Shown here: positions 29,143 to 37,868 of the stretch, in pieces
Layout: every line of letters starts with the position of its first letter
Position numbering within the stretch: position 1 is the first letter of the stretch
Assembly: GCA_016790635.1 (NCBI GenBank)
Contig: JAEUOR010000050.1
Location: 1-64,000 of the forward strand
Reading direction: 5' to 3'
Source of the DNA: Burkholderiales bacterium
GTDB taxonomy: Bacteria; Pseudomonadota; Gammaproteobacteria; Burkholderiales; JAEUOS01
Length of the DNA: 64,000 nt
Made by a program: the position numbers and the translations under genes
Notes under the pieces: model-generated
Seen by the model: the letters and a program-made list of their open reading frames with translations, nothing else
Told to the model about the DNA's origin: nothing
Databases searched by the model: none

Positions 29143-30405
29143 TCAGCGACCCTCCCGTTCGCGCGTGCGCTGCGCCTCGCGCGAGCGCGCGTCGGTCCCG
29201 GTCGGCGGCGCCGGGTCGAGCGCGGCGGGTCGCGTCGGCGCACCTGCCGTGGACGGTTCGACTTGCGCCAGCCCGGCGGCGGCCGTGCCGCCGGCCTGCA
29301 TCAGCTTGTCCAGCGGCAGATACAGCAACTGGCTGCCGGCCTTCACGTCCACCATCACCTTCGAGGTGTTGGCGAATACCTGCTGCACCGTTTCCAGGTA
29401 CATGCGCTCGCGCGTGACCTGCGGTGCCTTGGAGTACTCGGTCAACACCTGCTTGAAGCGACTCGCCTCACCCTCGGCACCCGCGATGACCTTCTGCTTG
29501 TAGGCCTCGGCCTCTTCGGTCAGGCGCGCCGCCGTGCCGCGCGCCTTGGGAATCACGTCGTTGGCGTAGGCCTGGCCCTCGTTCTTCTGCCGCTCGCGAT
29601 CCTGGCCAGCCTTGACGGCATCGTCAAAGGCAGCCTGCACCTGCTCCGGGGGCTGCGAATTCTGCAACGTGACGTTGACGATCGCGATACCGGTGCCGTA
29701 GCGATCGACGATCTGCTGGATCAGCTTTTCGGCCTCCTTGGCGACCTGTTCCTTGCCCTCGTAGAGAACGAAGTCCATCTTGGAGCGCCCGACCAATTCG
29801 CGCATGGCCGTCTCGGCAGCCTGCAGCACGGTCTCGTCGGGGGCGCGATTGTTGAACAGGTAGTCGCGCGCGGCGTCCTTTTCGGCCTTGATGCGGTATT
29901 GCACGGCGAACTGGATGTCGATGATGTTCTCGTCGTCGGTCAGCATCAACGACTCCTTGAGAACCTTGGTCCTGGCATTGTTGCGGTAGCCGACCTCGAC
30001 CTGGCGCAACTGCTGCAGGTTGACCATTTCGTGCGCCTCGATCGGATACGGCAGGCGCCACTTGAACCCGGCGCTGTCGGTCAGCGAATTGAGCTTGCCG
30101 AAACGCAGCACTGCGGCGGTCTGGCCTTCCGGCACGATGAAAAAACCGCTCGAGGCCCACAGCAGCAGCACCACGACCATGACCAGGGCGAGGCCGCCGC
30201 CGAAGGCCTTCATGTTGGGTGGCTCGCCCCCGCCGCCGCCCCCTCCACCGCCGCCGGCCGGCGCGGGACGGCGCTGCCCGAACATGCCGGAGAGCTTGCG
30301 ATTGAAGTCGCGCCACAGTTCTTCCAGGTCCGGCGGTCCCCCTCCGGTAGCGAACATCCGGCCACCGGCAATGCGGCGCCACAAGGCTTTAGGCAGTGCA
30401 AACAT
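29143..30405 (-). CDS. hflK: HflK, subunit of the HflKC modulator of FtsH protease
   Basis: SPFH-domain membrane protein of about 420 residues. A cytoplasmic Pro/Gly-rich N-terminal tail, including a run of ten Gly, precedes one membrane helix (GLALVMVVVLLLWASSGFF) and the SPFH domain beginning VPEGQTAAVLRFGKL. The C-terminal coiled coil (ARTEEAEAYKQ-like, Ala/Glu-rich) mediates cage assembly with HflC. Start is uncertain: ATG at 30405 and ATG at 30357 are both in frame and neither has a strong Shine-Dalgarno; 30405 keeps a basic leader. The gene follows hflX after a short gap. Confidence 0.93.
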   Translation of the reverse strand: MFALPKALWRRIAGGRMFATGGGPPDLEELWRDFNRKLSGMFGQRRPAPAGGGGGGGGGGEPPNMKAFGGGLALVMVVVLLLWASSGFFIVPEGQTAAVLRFGKLNSLTDSAGFKWRLPYPIEAHEMVNLQQLRQVEVGYRNNARTKVLKESLMLTDDENIIDIQFAVQYRIKAEKDAARDYLFNNRAPDETVLQAAETAMRELVGRSKMDFVLYEGKEQVAKEAEKLIQQIVDRYGTGIAIVNVTLQNSQPPEQVQAAFDDAVKAGQDRERQKNEGQAYANDVIPKARGTAARLTEEAEAYKQKVIAGAEGEASRFKQVLTEYSKAPQVTRERMYLETVQQVFANTSKVMVDVKAGSQLLYLPLDKLMQAGGTAAAGLAQVEPSTAGAPTRPAALDPAPPTGTDARSREAQRTREREGR

Positions 30406-30422
30406 CGGGGAGATTCTCGTCC

Positions 30423-31628
30423 TCAAGAAACGGAAACGGCGCAGCTTCCTTTGAGCTGCGCCGTGTCGGGGATATCGCCGGCAGGGCCGCGGTTGTGCGC
30501 CGCAGCGCGTTCCACCAGGGCACCACGCAACAAATCCAGGCCGGCGCGCGTGCGAGCACTCAGGTAGACCCTTGAAATATTAGCATATTCGTCGCGTTCG
30601 ACGTGCGGTTCCAGGCGTGCCCCGCCCTCTTCGCGCGGCACGTCGATCTTGTTCCACACGAGCAATTGCGGGACGCGATCGGCGCCGATCTCGCGCAACA
30701 CGGCATCGACCTCCTCGATCTGCGTCATGCGCGCCGGCGACGAGGCATCGACCACGTGCAGCAGCAGGTCGGCGCGCACGGTTTCCTCGAGCGTCGCGCG
30801 AAAAGCGGCCACCAGCGTGTGCGGCAGGTCGCGGATGAAGCCAACCGTGTCGGAGATGACGATCTCCTGGCCCGAGCCCAGGCGCAGGCGCCGCGACGTG
30901 GTGTCCAGGGTGGCAAAGAGCTGGTCGGCCGCATAGGCGCCGGCACCGGTCAGGGCATTGAAGAGGGTCGACTTGCCGGCGTTGGTGTAACCGACCAGGG
31001 ACACCGAGAAGACCCGGCCACGGCTGCGCGAGCGGCGCTGCACCTCGCGCTGGCGTTCGACGCGCTCCAGGCGCGAGGTCAGGAGCCTGACGCGTTCACC
31101 GAGCAGGCGGCGATCGGTCTCGAGCTGGGTTTCGCCGGGACCACGCAGGCCGATGCCGCCCTTTTGCCGCTCGAGGTGCGTCCAGCCGCGCACCAGGCGG
31201 GTGGCCAGGTGGCGCAACTGCGCCAGCTCGACCTGGATCTTGCCTTCGTGGCTCTGGGCGCGCTGGGCGAAGATATCCAGGATCAGCGTGGTCCGGTCGA
31301 CCACGCGCGCAGACAGCGCGCGCTCGAGGTTGCGTTGCTGCGCCGGCGAAAGCATGTGGTTGAAGATCACCACGCCGGCAGCCGCAGCCGCTGTCGCAGC
31401 GGCGATCTCCTCGACCTTGCCGGAGCCGGCATAGAGCGCCGGGTCGGGGCGCTGGCGACGGCCGCTGATGTAGCCGCATTCGAAGAGGCCCGCGCTGGCG
31501 CACAGGAGCCGGAACTCCGCTGCGCTCTCGGCATGGTCGGAATCGCCGAAATCCAGGTGCACCAAGATCGCGCGCGTGGCTGCATCGGCTTGCGCGGCCC
31601 GGCCGCGCGGATCGTACTTCTCAAGCAT
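30423..31628 (-). CDS. hflX: ribosome-associated GTPase HflX
   Basis: GTPase of 401 residues that rescues or splits stalled ribosomes under stress. The N-terminal domain has FECGYISGRRQRPDPALYAG and GKVEEIAAA. It is followed by GWTHLERQKGGIGLRGPGET, the HflX linker signature. The G domain has G1 GYTNAGKSTLFNAL (about 208-221), DTVGFIRDLPH (G3) and NKID (G4). It lies 45 bp downstream of hfq in the standard hfq-hflX-hflK-hflC order. Confidence 0.97.
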   Translation of the reverse strand: MLEKYDPRGRAAQADAATRAILVHLDFGDSDHAESAAEFRLLCASAGLFECGYISGRRQRPDPALYAGSGKVEEIAAATAAAAAGVVIFNHMLSPAQQRNLERALSARVVDRTTLILDIFAQRAQSHEGKIQVELAQLRHLATRLVRGWTHLERQKGGIGLRGPGETQLETDRRLLGERVRLLTSRLERVERQREVQRRSRSRGRVFSVSLVGYTNAGKSTLFNALTGAGAYAADQLFATLDTTSRRLRLGSGQEIVISDTVGFIRDLPHTLVAAFRATLEETVRADLLLHVVDASSPARMTQIEEVDAVLREIGADRVPQLLVWNKIDVPREEGGARLEPHVERDEYANISRVYLSARTRAGLDLLRGALVERAAAHNRGPAGDIPDTAQLKGSCAVSVS

Positions 31629-31673
31629 GGGACAGGCGGCGCCCCGGCAGGCGACGCGAGGTCATGCGCCGCC

Positions 31674-31910
31674 TCAGTCGGCCGGCGCCTCCAGGTTGAG
31701 GTTCACCTGCCGTGACGGCACGACCGTCGATATGGCGTGCTTGTAGACCATCTGCGTCACGGTGTTCTTGAGCAGGACCACGTACTGATCGAAGGAATCG
31801 ATCTGCCCTTGCAGTTTGATGCCGTTGACCAGGTAGATCGCGACCGGCACGTGTTCGCGCCGCAAGGCGTTGAGAAAAGGGTCCTGCAACATCTGGCCCT
31901 TGCCACTCAT
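31674..31910 (-). CDS. hfq: RNA chaperone Hfq
   Basis: Sm-like RNA chaperone of 78 residues that pairs small RNAs with mRNAs. The Sm1 motif is in [21 protein letters not shown] and the Sm2 motif [12 protein letters not shown] contains the conserved YKHA. The N-terminus [14 protein letters not shown] is typical, and the C-terminal tail is short, as in other betaproteobacteria. GGAG lies 6 bases before the ATG. A strong promoter candidate is just upstream, so this is probably the first gene of the hfq-hflXKC-hisZ-purA unit. Confidence 0.98.
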   Translation of the reverse strand: MSGKGQMLQDPFLNALRREHVPVAIYLVNGIKLQGQIDSFDQYVVLLKNTVTQMVYKHAISTVVPSRQVNLNLEAPAD

Positions 31911-31927
31911 GGACTGCTCCGTAGAAA

Positions 31928-31958
31928 TTTATAAAAGCCAATGTACACCAAGCGTCAA
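31928..31958 (-). promoter_or_regulatory. candidate sigma-70 promoter of hfq
   Basis: On the minus strand TTGACG (31958 down to 31953) is followed 18-19 bases later by TTATAA/TATAAA (31934 to 31928). The -10 box lies about 18 bases before the hfq start, giving a very short leader. Both boxes match the consensus in at least four positions. Confidence 0.6.
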
Positions 31959-31995
31959 GTGCTGCCAATGGGGCAAGCCTTCAGGATAACCCTGA

Positions 31996-33330
31996 CTACG
32001 CCTCGGCATACGGATTGCGCCCGGCCTTGAACTGCACGCGGAGAGGCGTCCCCTTGAGGGCAAAGGCTTCGCGAAAAAAGCCTTCCAGGTAGCGGCGGTA
32101 GGTGTCCGGCACATTCTTGAGCGAGTTGCCGTGCACCACGATGATCGGCGGATTGCTGCCGCCCTGATGCGCGTAGCGCATGCGCGGACGGTAAACGCCG
32201 GAACGCGGCGGCTGCTGCCGCGCCAGGGCATCCTGCAACGCGCGCGTGATCCGAGGCGTCGGCAGGCGCGCCATCGCCGCCGCGTAGGCCGCGTCGACCG
32301 ACTTCATGAGCGCGCCGACCCCGACGCCCTGCCGGGCCGAAATGGTGTGGGTTTGGGCATAGTCGAGGAACTTGAGCTTGCGCTCGGTCTCGTGGCGCAC
32401 CCTTTCCCTGGTGTAGGCGTCCAGCCCGTCCCACTTGTTGATCGCCAGCACCAGCGCGCGCCCGGACTCGACGATGAAGCCGGCGATGTGCGCGTCCTGG
32501 TCGGCGATGTCCTGGCGGGCATCGAGCACCAGGACCACCACATTGGCGTCGCTGATCGCCTGCATGGTCTTGATGACCGAGAACTTCTCGACGGTCTCGA
32601 AGACCTTGCCGCGTTTGCGCAACCCCGCCGTGTCGATCAGGGTATAGGGCTTGCCGCGATAGTCGAAGTCGATCGAGATCGCGTCACGCGTCGTGCCCGG
32701 CTGATCGAAGGCGATGACGCGCTCTTCACCGAGCAGCGTGTTGACCAGCGTCGACTTGCCGACATTGGGTCGCCCGGCGATCGCGATGCGCGGACGTTTG
32801 CGGTCGTCGACCGCCGCTTCGTCCGCACGCGCCGAAGCCGCCAGCGGCTCCAGCGCCAGTTCGAGCAGTTCGCGCACGTTGTCGCCGTGGGCGGAGGAAA
32901 TCGGGATCGGTTGGCCCAGGCCGAGTTCATGGAACTCGTTGGCCACGCCGGTCAGCCCCATGCCCTCGGTCTTGTTGACCGCGAGAAGCGTGCGCTTGCC
33001 CGCCTTGCGCAACATCGTCGCGATGGTGTGATCCTGCCCGGTCACGCCGGCGCGCCCGTCGGTCAGGAACAGCACCACATCGGACTCGGCGATCGCCTCG
33101 CGCGCCTGGCGCGCCATTTCGGCGACGATGCCGTCGCGCGCGTCGGGTTCGAAACCGCCGGTGTCCACAGCGAGAAATGGCACGTCGCCCAGGCGCCCGT
33201 GGCCATAGTGACGGTCGCGGGTCAGCCCCGGAATATCGGCCACCAGCGCGTCGCGCGAGCGTGTCAGGCGATTGAAAAGCGTGGACTTGCCGACGTTGGG
33301 CCGGCCGACCAGAGCCAGAACCGGCTTCAT
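31996..33330 (-). CDS. der: ribosome biogenesis GTPase Der (EngA)
   Basis: Double-GTPase of 444 residues needed for 50S subunit assembly. It has two G domains in tandem, each with GRPNVGKST (near residues 8 and 187), DTGGFEPDA and [10 protein letters not shown] as G3 motifs, and NKTEG and NKWDG as G4. The C-terminal KH-like domain ends with [20 protein letters not shown] in part. It is located upstream of hfq on the same strand, the usual betaproteobacterial arrangement. Normal length. Confidence 0.97.
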   Translation of the reverse strand: MKPVLALVGRPNVGKSTLFNRLTRSRDALVADIPGLTRDRHYGHGRLGDVPFLAVDTGGFEPDARDGIVAEMARQAREAIAESDVVLFLTDGRAGVTGQDHTIATMLRKAGKRTLLAVNKTEGMGLTGVANEFHELGLGQPIPISSAHGDNVRELLELALEPLAASARADEAAVDDRKRPRIAIAGRPNVGKSTLVNTLLGEERVIAFDQPGTTRDAISIDFDYRGKPYTLIDTAGLRKRGKVFETVEKFSVIKTMQAISDANVVVLVLDARQDIADQDAHIAGFIVESGRALVLAINKWDGLDAYTRERVRHETERKLKFLDYAQTHTISARQGVGVGALMKSVDAAYAAAMARLPTPRITRALQDALARQQPPRSGVYRPRMRYAHQGGSNPPIIVVHGNSLKNVPDTYRRYLEGFFREAFALKGTPLRVQFKAGRNPYAEA

Positions 33331-33411
33331 GGGGAAAAGGCTAAGCGCACTGGCCGGCGACTATCCGAGTCGCACAAGGCGCGCAATGCACTGCAGATTG
33401 CGGGGACAATG

Positions 33412-33440
33412 ATTATATCGCGCCCAAGAGGCGGTCTTTA
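33412..33440 (-). promoter_or_regulatory. candidate promoter of der
   Basis: A perfect TATAAT on the minus strand (33417 to 33412) has TAAAGA (33440 to 33435, 3 of 6) 17 bases upstream. The -35 box overlaps the radA stop codon. It leaves a leader of about 75 bases before the der start. Confidence 0.5.
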
Positions 33441-34784
33441 GCGAAACCGCGCCAGGGCCTCGGCAGCGCGATCGACCGCGATCACCTCCAGCCCGGGAAT
33501 GGCGCTGCGCGGCGCGTTGGCGCGCGGGATCAAGGCCTGGGTGAAACCCAGCTTGGCCGCCTCGCGCAGGCGCTCCTGGCCACGCGGCGCCGGCCGCACC
33601 TCGCCGGCCAGGCCGACTTCGCCGAACACCACCAGCCCGCGCGGCAGCGGCTTGGCCTTGAGCGAGGAGACGATCGCGAGCAACACGGCCAGGTCCGCCG
33701 CCGGCTCCCCGATGCGCACCCCGCCCACCGCGTTCACGAACACGTCCTGATCGTGGCAGGAGACGCCGACGTGTCGATGCAGCACCGCCAGCAGCATGGC
33801 CAGCCGGTTTTGTTCGAGTCCCACCGTCAGGCGGCGCGGGTTGGGTGCGTGCGAATCGTCGATCAGCGCCTGGATTTCCACCAGCAGCGGGCGCGTTCCT
33901 TCCTGCGTCACCAGCACCGCCGAACCCGGCACCTCGCCTTCGTGCTGCGAGAGGAACAGCGCCGACGGATTGGCCACGCCCTTCAAGCCGCGATCGGTCA
34001 TGCCGAATACGCCCAATTCGTTGACCGCGCCGAAGCGGTTCTTGAAGGCGCGGATCAGGCGATACGAGGAGTGGGTGTCGCCCTCGAAGTAGAGCACCGT
34101 GTCGACGATGTGCTCCAGCACGCGCGGACCGGCGATCGCGCCATCCTTGGTCACGTGCCCGACCAGGATCACGGTGATGCCGCGCGCCTTGGCCACGCGC
34201 GTCAGCTGCGCGGCGCATTCACGCACCTGCGAGACCGAGCCCGGCGCGGCGGTCAGCGCCGAGGAAAAAAGGGTCTGGATCGAATCGACGACCGCGACTT
34301 CGGGTGCCTCGGACTCGAGCGCGGCCAGGATGGCTTCCAGCCCGATTTCCGCCATCAGCTTCAACCCGGCCTCGGGCAATCCCAGGCGCCGCGCGCGCAA
34401 GGCCACCTGATCGGCCGACTCCTCGCCGGTCACGTAGAGCACGCGCCGGCTGGCCGCCAGCGCGGCCAGCGACTGCAACAGCAGGGTCGACTTGCCGATC
34501 CCCGGGTCGCCACCGATCAGGACCACGCCGCCCGGGACATAGCCACCGCCCAGGACCCGATCGAATTCCTCGATGCCGCTTTCGATGCGCGGTGCCTCGC
34601 GTGCCTCGATCTGGCCCAGCTCACGCACCTTCGCCCCCACCGCGGCGAAGCGTCCGGTCGAGGGCTGCTCAGCGCGCGCTTCCTCGAGGGTGTTCCACGC
34701 GCCGCAATGCGGGCATTGGCCCTGCCACTTGGGCGACTCGCCGCCGCAGTCTCGGCACACATGGATGGTGCGCGGCTTGGCCAT
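33438..34784 (-). CDS. radA: DNA repair protein RadA
   Basis: RecA-like branch-migration protein of 448 residues used in recombinational repair. A C4 zinc finger at the N-terminus (CRDCGGESPKWQGQCPHCG) is followed by Walker A GGDPGIGKST (about 98-107), the family motif KNRFG in FKNRFGAVNELGVF, and a C-terminal Lon-like domain with GGVRIGEPAADLA. All key elements are present. The gene is downstream of alr by 33 bp on the same strand. Confidence 0.97.
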   Translation of the reverse strand: MAKPRTIHVCRDCGGESPKWQGQCPHCGAWNTLEEARAEQPSTGRFAAVGAKVRELGQIEAREAPRIESGIEEFDRVLGGGYVPGGVVLIGGDPGIGKSTLLLQSLAALAASRRVLYVTGEESADQVALRARRLGLPEAGLKLMAEIGLEAILAALESEAPEVAVVDSIQTLFSSALTAAPGSVSQVRECAAQLTRVAKARGITVILVGHVTKDGAIAGPRVLEHIVDTVLYFEGDTHSSYRLIRAFKNRFGAVNELGVFGMTDRGLKGVANPSALFLSQHEGEVPGSAVLVTQEGTRPLLVEIQALIDDSHAPNPRRLTVGLEQNRLAMLLAVLHRHVGVSCHDQDVFVNAVGGVRIGEPAADLAVLLAIVSSLKAKPLPRGLVVFGEVGLAGEVRPAPRGQERLREAAKLGFTQALIPRANAPRSAIPGLEVIAVDRAAEALARFR

Positions 34785-34817
34785 GGTCTTGAATTCGCCC
34801 TTGTACCGACGCGTCGT

Positions 34818-35894
34818 TCAGGCCGCGACCGGCACGCGGGAGGCCAGGGCGCACAGGAGCTCGTAGGAGACGGTCCCGGCGGCGCTTGCCACTTCGTCCA
34901 CCGGCAGCGCGCCGCCCCACAATTCCACCGGACTGCCGACGCCGGCCCGGGGCACCGGCGTCAGGTCGACGTAGAGCATGTCCATGGCCACGCGACCGAC
35001 CGTGCGCGTGCGCACCCCGTCCACCAGCACCGGGGTACCACGCTGATTGTCGCCGGGTGCGTGGCGCGGGTAGCCATCGGCGTAGCCACAGGCCACCACG
35101 CCGATGCGCATGTTCTGCGGAGCGCGAAAAATGTATCCGTAGCCCACCCCCTCGCCTGCCTTCAGGGACTGCACCGCGATGATCTCCGAGCGCAAGTTCA
35201 TCACGGGCTTGAGCCCGAGCTCTGCGGCGCTCTGGTCGGGAAACGGCGAAGCACCATAAAGTGCAATTCCCGGCCGCACCCAATCGGCGTGGGTTTCCGG
35301 ATAGCGCAGCAAGGCGGCCGAATTGGCCAGGCTCATCGGCGCATCCAGGCCCGCGACGGCCTGCCCGAATTCGCGCATTTGTTGCTCGACGCCCGTGGCG
35401 CCGTCGGCATCGGCAAAGTGGGTCATCAGGGTGATCGACTTGACCTGCCTGGACCGCTTCAGGCGGGCATAGGCACCGGCCACGGCGTCAACCGCAAATC
35501 CCAGCCGGTTCATGCCGCTGTTGACCTTGAGGTACACATCGAGCGGTCGTCGCAGCGCCGCCGTTTCGAGCATCTCCAGCTGCGCCCGGCTATGCAATAC
35601 CGGCGTCAGGTGCAGCGAATCGACCACTTCCAGGTCGCGGGCCTCGAAGATTCCCTCGAGGAGCAGGATGGGATGAAGAAAACCCGCCTCGCGCAGGCGC
35701 GCGGCCTCATCCAAGTCCAGGAGCGCGAATCCGTCGGCGGCATTGAGGGCGCCGGCGACCTGCTTCAGGCCGTGTCCGTAGGCGTTGGCCTTGACCACCG
35801 CCCACACGCGCGCGCTGGCCGCGCGCTGCTTCAAGAGCGCGAGATTGTCGCCAAGGGCGGCGTTGTCAAAGGCGACCCGGATCGGGCGTGGCAT
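34818..35894 (-). CDS. alr: alanine racemase
   Basis: PLP enzyme of 358 residues making D-alanine for peptidoglycan. The N-terminal barrel has the PLP lysine in WAVVKANAYGHGL (K34), NSGMNRLGF and LANSAALLRYP. The C-terminal domain starts with GEGVGYGYIF, carrying the catalytic Tyr, and MDMLYVDLTP. The length is typical. It is divergent from lplT with a 179-bp shared upstream region, and radA follows it. Confidence 0.96.
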   Translation of the reverse strand: MPRPIRVAFDNAALGDNLALLKQRAASARVWAVVKANAYGHGLKQVAGALNAADGFALLDLDEAARLREAGFLHPILLLEGIFEARDLEVVDSLHLTPVLHSRAQLEMLETAALRRPLDVYLKVNSGMNRLGFAVDAVAGAYARLKRSRQVKSITLMTHFADADGATGVEQQMREFGQAVAGLDAPMSLANSAALLRYPETHADWVRPGIALYGASPFPDQSAAELGLKPVMNLRSEIIAVQSLKAGEGVGYGYIFRAPQNMRIGVVACGYADGYPRHAPGDNQRGTPVLVDGVRTRTVGRVAMDMLYVDLTPVPRAGVGSPVELWGGALPVDEVASAAGTVSYELLCALASRVPVAA

Positions 35895-35942
35895 CCTGGA
35901 GCTACAAAATTGGTGAAAGGACCGCTTGCTGGCGAACTGCCG

Positions 35943-35951
35943 TGCTATAAA
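35943..35951 (+). promoter_or_regulatory. extended -10 promoter candidate for lplT
   Basis: TGCTATAAA fits an extended -10 (TGnTATAAT with one mismatch) in the alr-lplT divergent gap, about 120 bases before the lplT start. No strong -35 box is seen (CTTGCT at 35925-35930 is closest, 15 bases away), as is usual for extended -10 promoters. Confidence 0.42.
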
Positions 35952-35960
35952 CCGGGCGCG

Positions 35961-36000
35961 CCGGAACCCGCCCGCAAGAGGGGTGTGCGCGAGGTTCCGG
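35961..36000 (+). repeat. inverted repeat in the lplT leader
   Basis: CCGGAACC (35961-35968) and GGTTCCGG (35993-36000) are perfect inverted copies separated by 24 bases. They would form a hairpin in the lplT leader RNA or serve as an operator. No T run follows, so it is not a simple terminator. Confidence 0.6.
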
Positions 36001-36073
36001 ACAATCCAATTTCATCGACTGCTTATTGCGGATCGGCGTGAATGCGCGCGATCCCGAGTGTACCCTTGCGACC

Positions 36074-37354
36074 ATGAAACGCGGCTTCTACACCATCATG
36101 TCGGCGCAGTTCTTCTCGTCGCTGGCCGACAACGCCCTCTTTGTCGCTGCCGTCGAGCTGCTGCGCACGGGAGGTGCGCCGCAGTGGCAGCAGGCCGCGC
36201 TGGTACCGATGTTCGCGCTCTTCTACGTGATCCTGGCGCCGTTTGTGGGCGCCTTCGCGGACGTGATCCCCAAGGGCCGCGTCATGTTCGTCGCCAACAT
36301 GCTCAAGGTCGTGGGCTGCCTCATGATGCTCTTCGGCGTCCATCCGCTCCTGGCCTACACCGTGGTGGGCCTGGGCGCGGCCGCCTATTCGCCGGCCAAG
36401 TACGGCATCCTGACCGAGCTCCTGCCCCCCTCGCAGCTGGTCAAGGCCAATGGCTGGATCGAGGGACTGACCATCGCCTCGATCATCCTGGGCGTGCTGC
36501 TGGGCGGGCAACTGGTCGGGCGCGTGGTCGCAGATGCACTGCTGGGCCTGAACGTGCCGTTCATCGACACCGGCATCGACTCCGCCCCGGAAGCCGCGAT
36601 CGCGTTCATCGTCATCTTCTACATCATCGCGGCGCTCTTCAACCTGCGCATTCCCCTGACGGGCGCGCCGATGATCCCGCTGCCCGCGAACCCGGCCTCG
36701 CTGCTGCCGGATTTCTGGGCCTGCAACATCCGCCTGTGGCGCGACAAGCTGGGGCAGATTTCGCTGGCCACGACCACGCTCTTCTGGGGCGTATCGGGCA
36801 ACCTGCGCTACATCGTGCTGGCCTGGGCGGCGGCGGCATTGAACTACTCGACCACCCAGGCATCGAGCCTGGTTGGCGTGGTTGCCATCGGCACCGCGTT
36901 CGGCGCGGTCATCGCCAGCATGCGGGTGCGCCTGGACCAGGCGCCGGGCGTGATCCCGCTGGCCGTGACCATGGGCGTGCTGGTGATCCTGCTCATCTTC
37001 ATCAACAACGTCTGGGTCGCCGCGCCCTTCCTGATCCTGCTGGGCCTGATCGGCGGCTACCTGGTGGTGCCGATGAACGCGCTCCTGCAGCACCGGGGCC
37101 ACAACCTGATGGGCGCGGGGCGCTCGATCGCGGTACAGAATTTCAACGAGCAGGCCTGCATCCTCGGACTGGGCTTCCTCTACACCACGGCCACCGGCCT
37201 GGGCGCCTCCGCCTTCATCGCCATCGCCGGCTTCGGCATCCTGGTCGCCGGGACCATGCTTGCCATCGGGCGTTGGCACAAGAGCAACCTCGTGCATCAT
37301 CGAGAGGAAGTCGAGCGCCTGCTCGCGATCGCGCGCAGCGACAAGTCGCACTGA
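36074..37354 (+). CDS. lplT: lysophospholipid transporter LplT
   Basis: MFS flippase of 426 residues that brings lysophospholipids to the inner leaflet for reacylation. It starts MKRGFYTIMSAQFFSSLADN and shows FALFYVILAPFVGAFADVIPK, AAYSPAKYGILTELLPP and NGWIEGLTI, all typical of LplT. Twelve helices are expected. The acyltransferase gene aas, often adjacent to or fused with lplT, is absent here. ATG at 36074 matches the family N-terminus although no Shine-Dalgarno is evident. It is divergent from alr and convergent with the TPM gene. Confidence 0.93.
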   Translation: MKRGFYTIMSAQFFSSLADNALFVAAVELLRTGGAPQWQQAALVPMFALFYVILAPFVGAFADVIPKGRVMFVANMLKVVGCLMMLFGVHPLLAYTVVGLGAAAYSPAKYGILTELLPPSQLVKANGWIEGLTIASIILGVLLGGQLVGRVVADALLGLNVPFIDTGIDSAPEAAIAFIVIFYIIAALFNLRIPLTGAPMIPLPANPASLLPDFWACNIRLWRDKLGQISLATTTLFWGVSGNLRYIVLAWAAAALNYSTTQASSLVGVVAIGTAFGAVIASMRVRLDQAPGVIPLAVTMGVLVILLIFINNVWVAAPFLILLGLIGGYLVVPMNALLQHRGHNLMGAGRSIAVQNFNEQACILGLGFLYTTATGLGASAFIAIAGFGILVAGTMLAIGRWHKSNLVHHREEVERLLAIARSDKSH

Positions 37355-37365
37355 GTACCTGGGCG

Positions 37366-37863
37366 TCAGAGCACGACAGGCGCATCCGGCAGTTCGTTCA
37401 CGTCGCCCGCGACCGGCGGAAAGTGCCGCGCCAACTCCGCGCCGATCCGGCCGATCGCCGCGATCACACCGGCTTCGCCCTGACCCTGGCGGAACGCTGC
37501 CCCCAGCTCGCTGCAGATCTCATTCCACACGGATTGGGGCACGCAGCGCGCGATGCCGCGGTCGGCGACGATCTCGATGGCGCGGTCAGCCAGGAGAACG
37601 TAGACCAGGACGCCGGTATTGCGCTCGGTGTCCCAGACGCGCAGCTTGGAGAACAGCATCACCGCGCGTTCGCGTGCCGGCGCGTCGCGCCGCAGGTAGG
37701 ACCAGGGCAGCGCGGCCTCGATGCAAAAGCGCACCTCGCCATCGTGGCGCTTCTCGCCCTCGGCGATGGCGCGCGTGATCCGTTCCAGCGAGTCCGCCGA
37801 GACCACGCGCTTGACCGAACGTTCGTCGCGGAACACGTGCCGCAGGATGCGTCGATAGTTCAT
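37366..37863 (-). CDS. TPM-domain protein (cytoplasmic type)
   Basis: Protein of 165 residues with a TPM domain (SADSLERITRAIAEGEKRHDGEVRFCIE and the following acidic and basic stretches, given here in part). It has ADRAIEIVADRGIARCVP, the segment typical for TPM phosphatase-like folds. There is no signal peptide. It lies 5 bp after a second, exported TPM protein gene and is the last of the lemA-TPM-TPM operon. Function unknown; the pair of TPM proteins with LemA is common in proteobacteria. Confidence 0.85.
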   Translation of the reverse strand: MNYRRILRHVFRDERSVKRVVSADSLERITRAIAEGEKRHDGEVRFCIEAALPWSYLRRDAPARERAVMLFSKLRVWDTERNTGVLVYVLLADRAIEIVADRGIARCVPQSVWNEICSELGAAFRQGQGEAGVIAAIGRIGAELARHFPPVAGDVNELPDAPVVL

Positions 37864-37868
37864 GCCGG

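Noticed and set aside
33753..36041. Plus-strand open frame of 762 codons across radA and alr
   Set aside because: Antisense to two well-defined genes, rich in His/Arg/Gln/Gly, with no recognisable domain.
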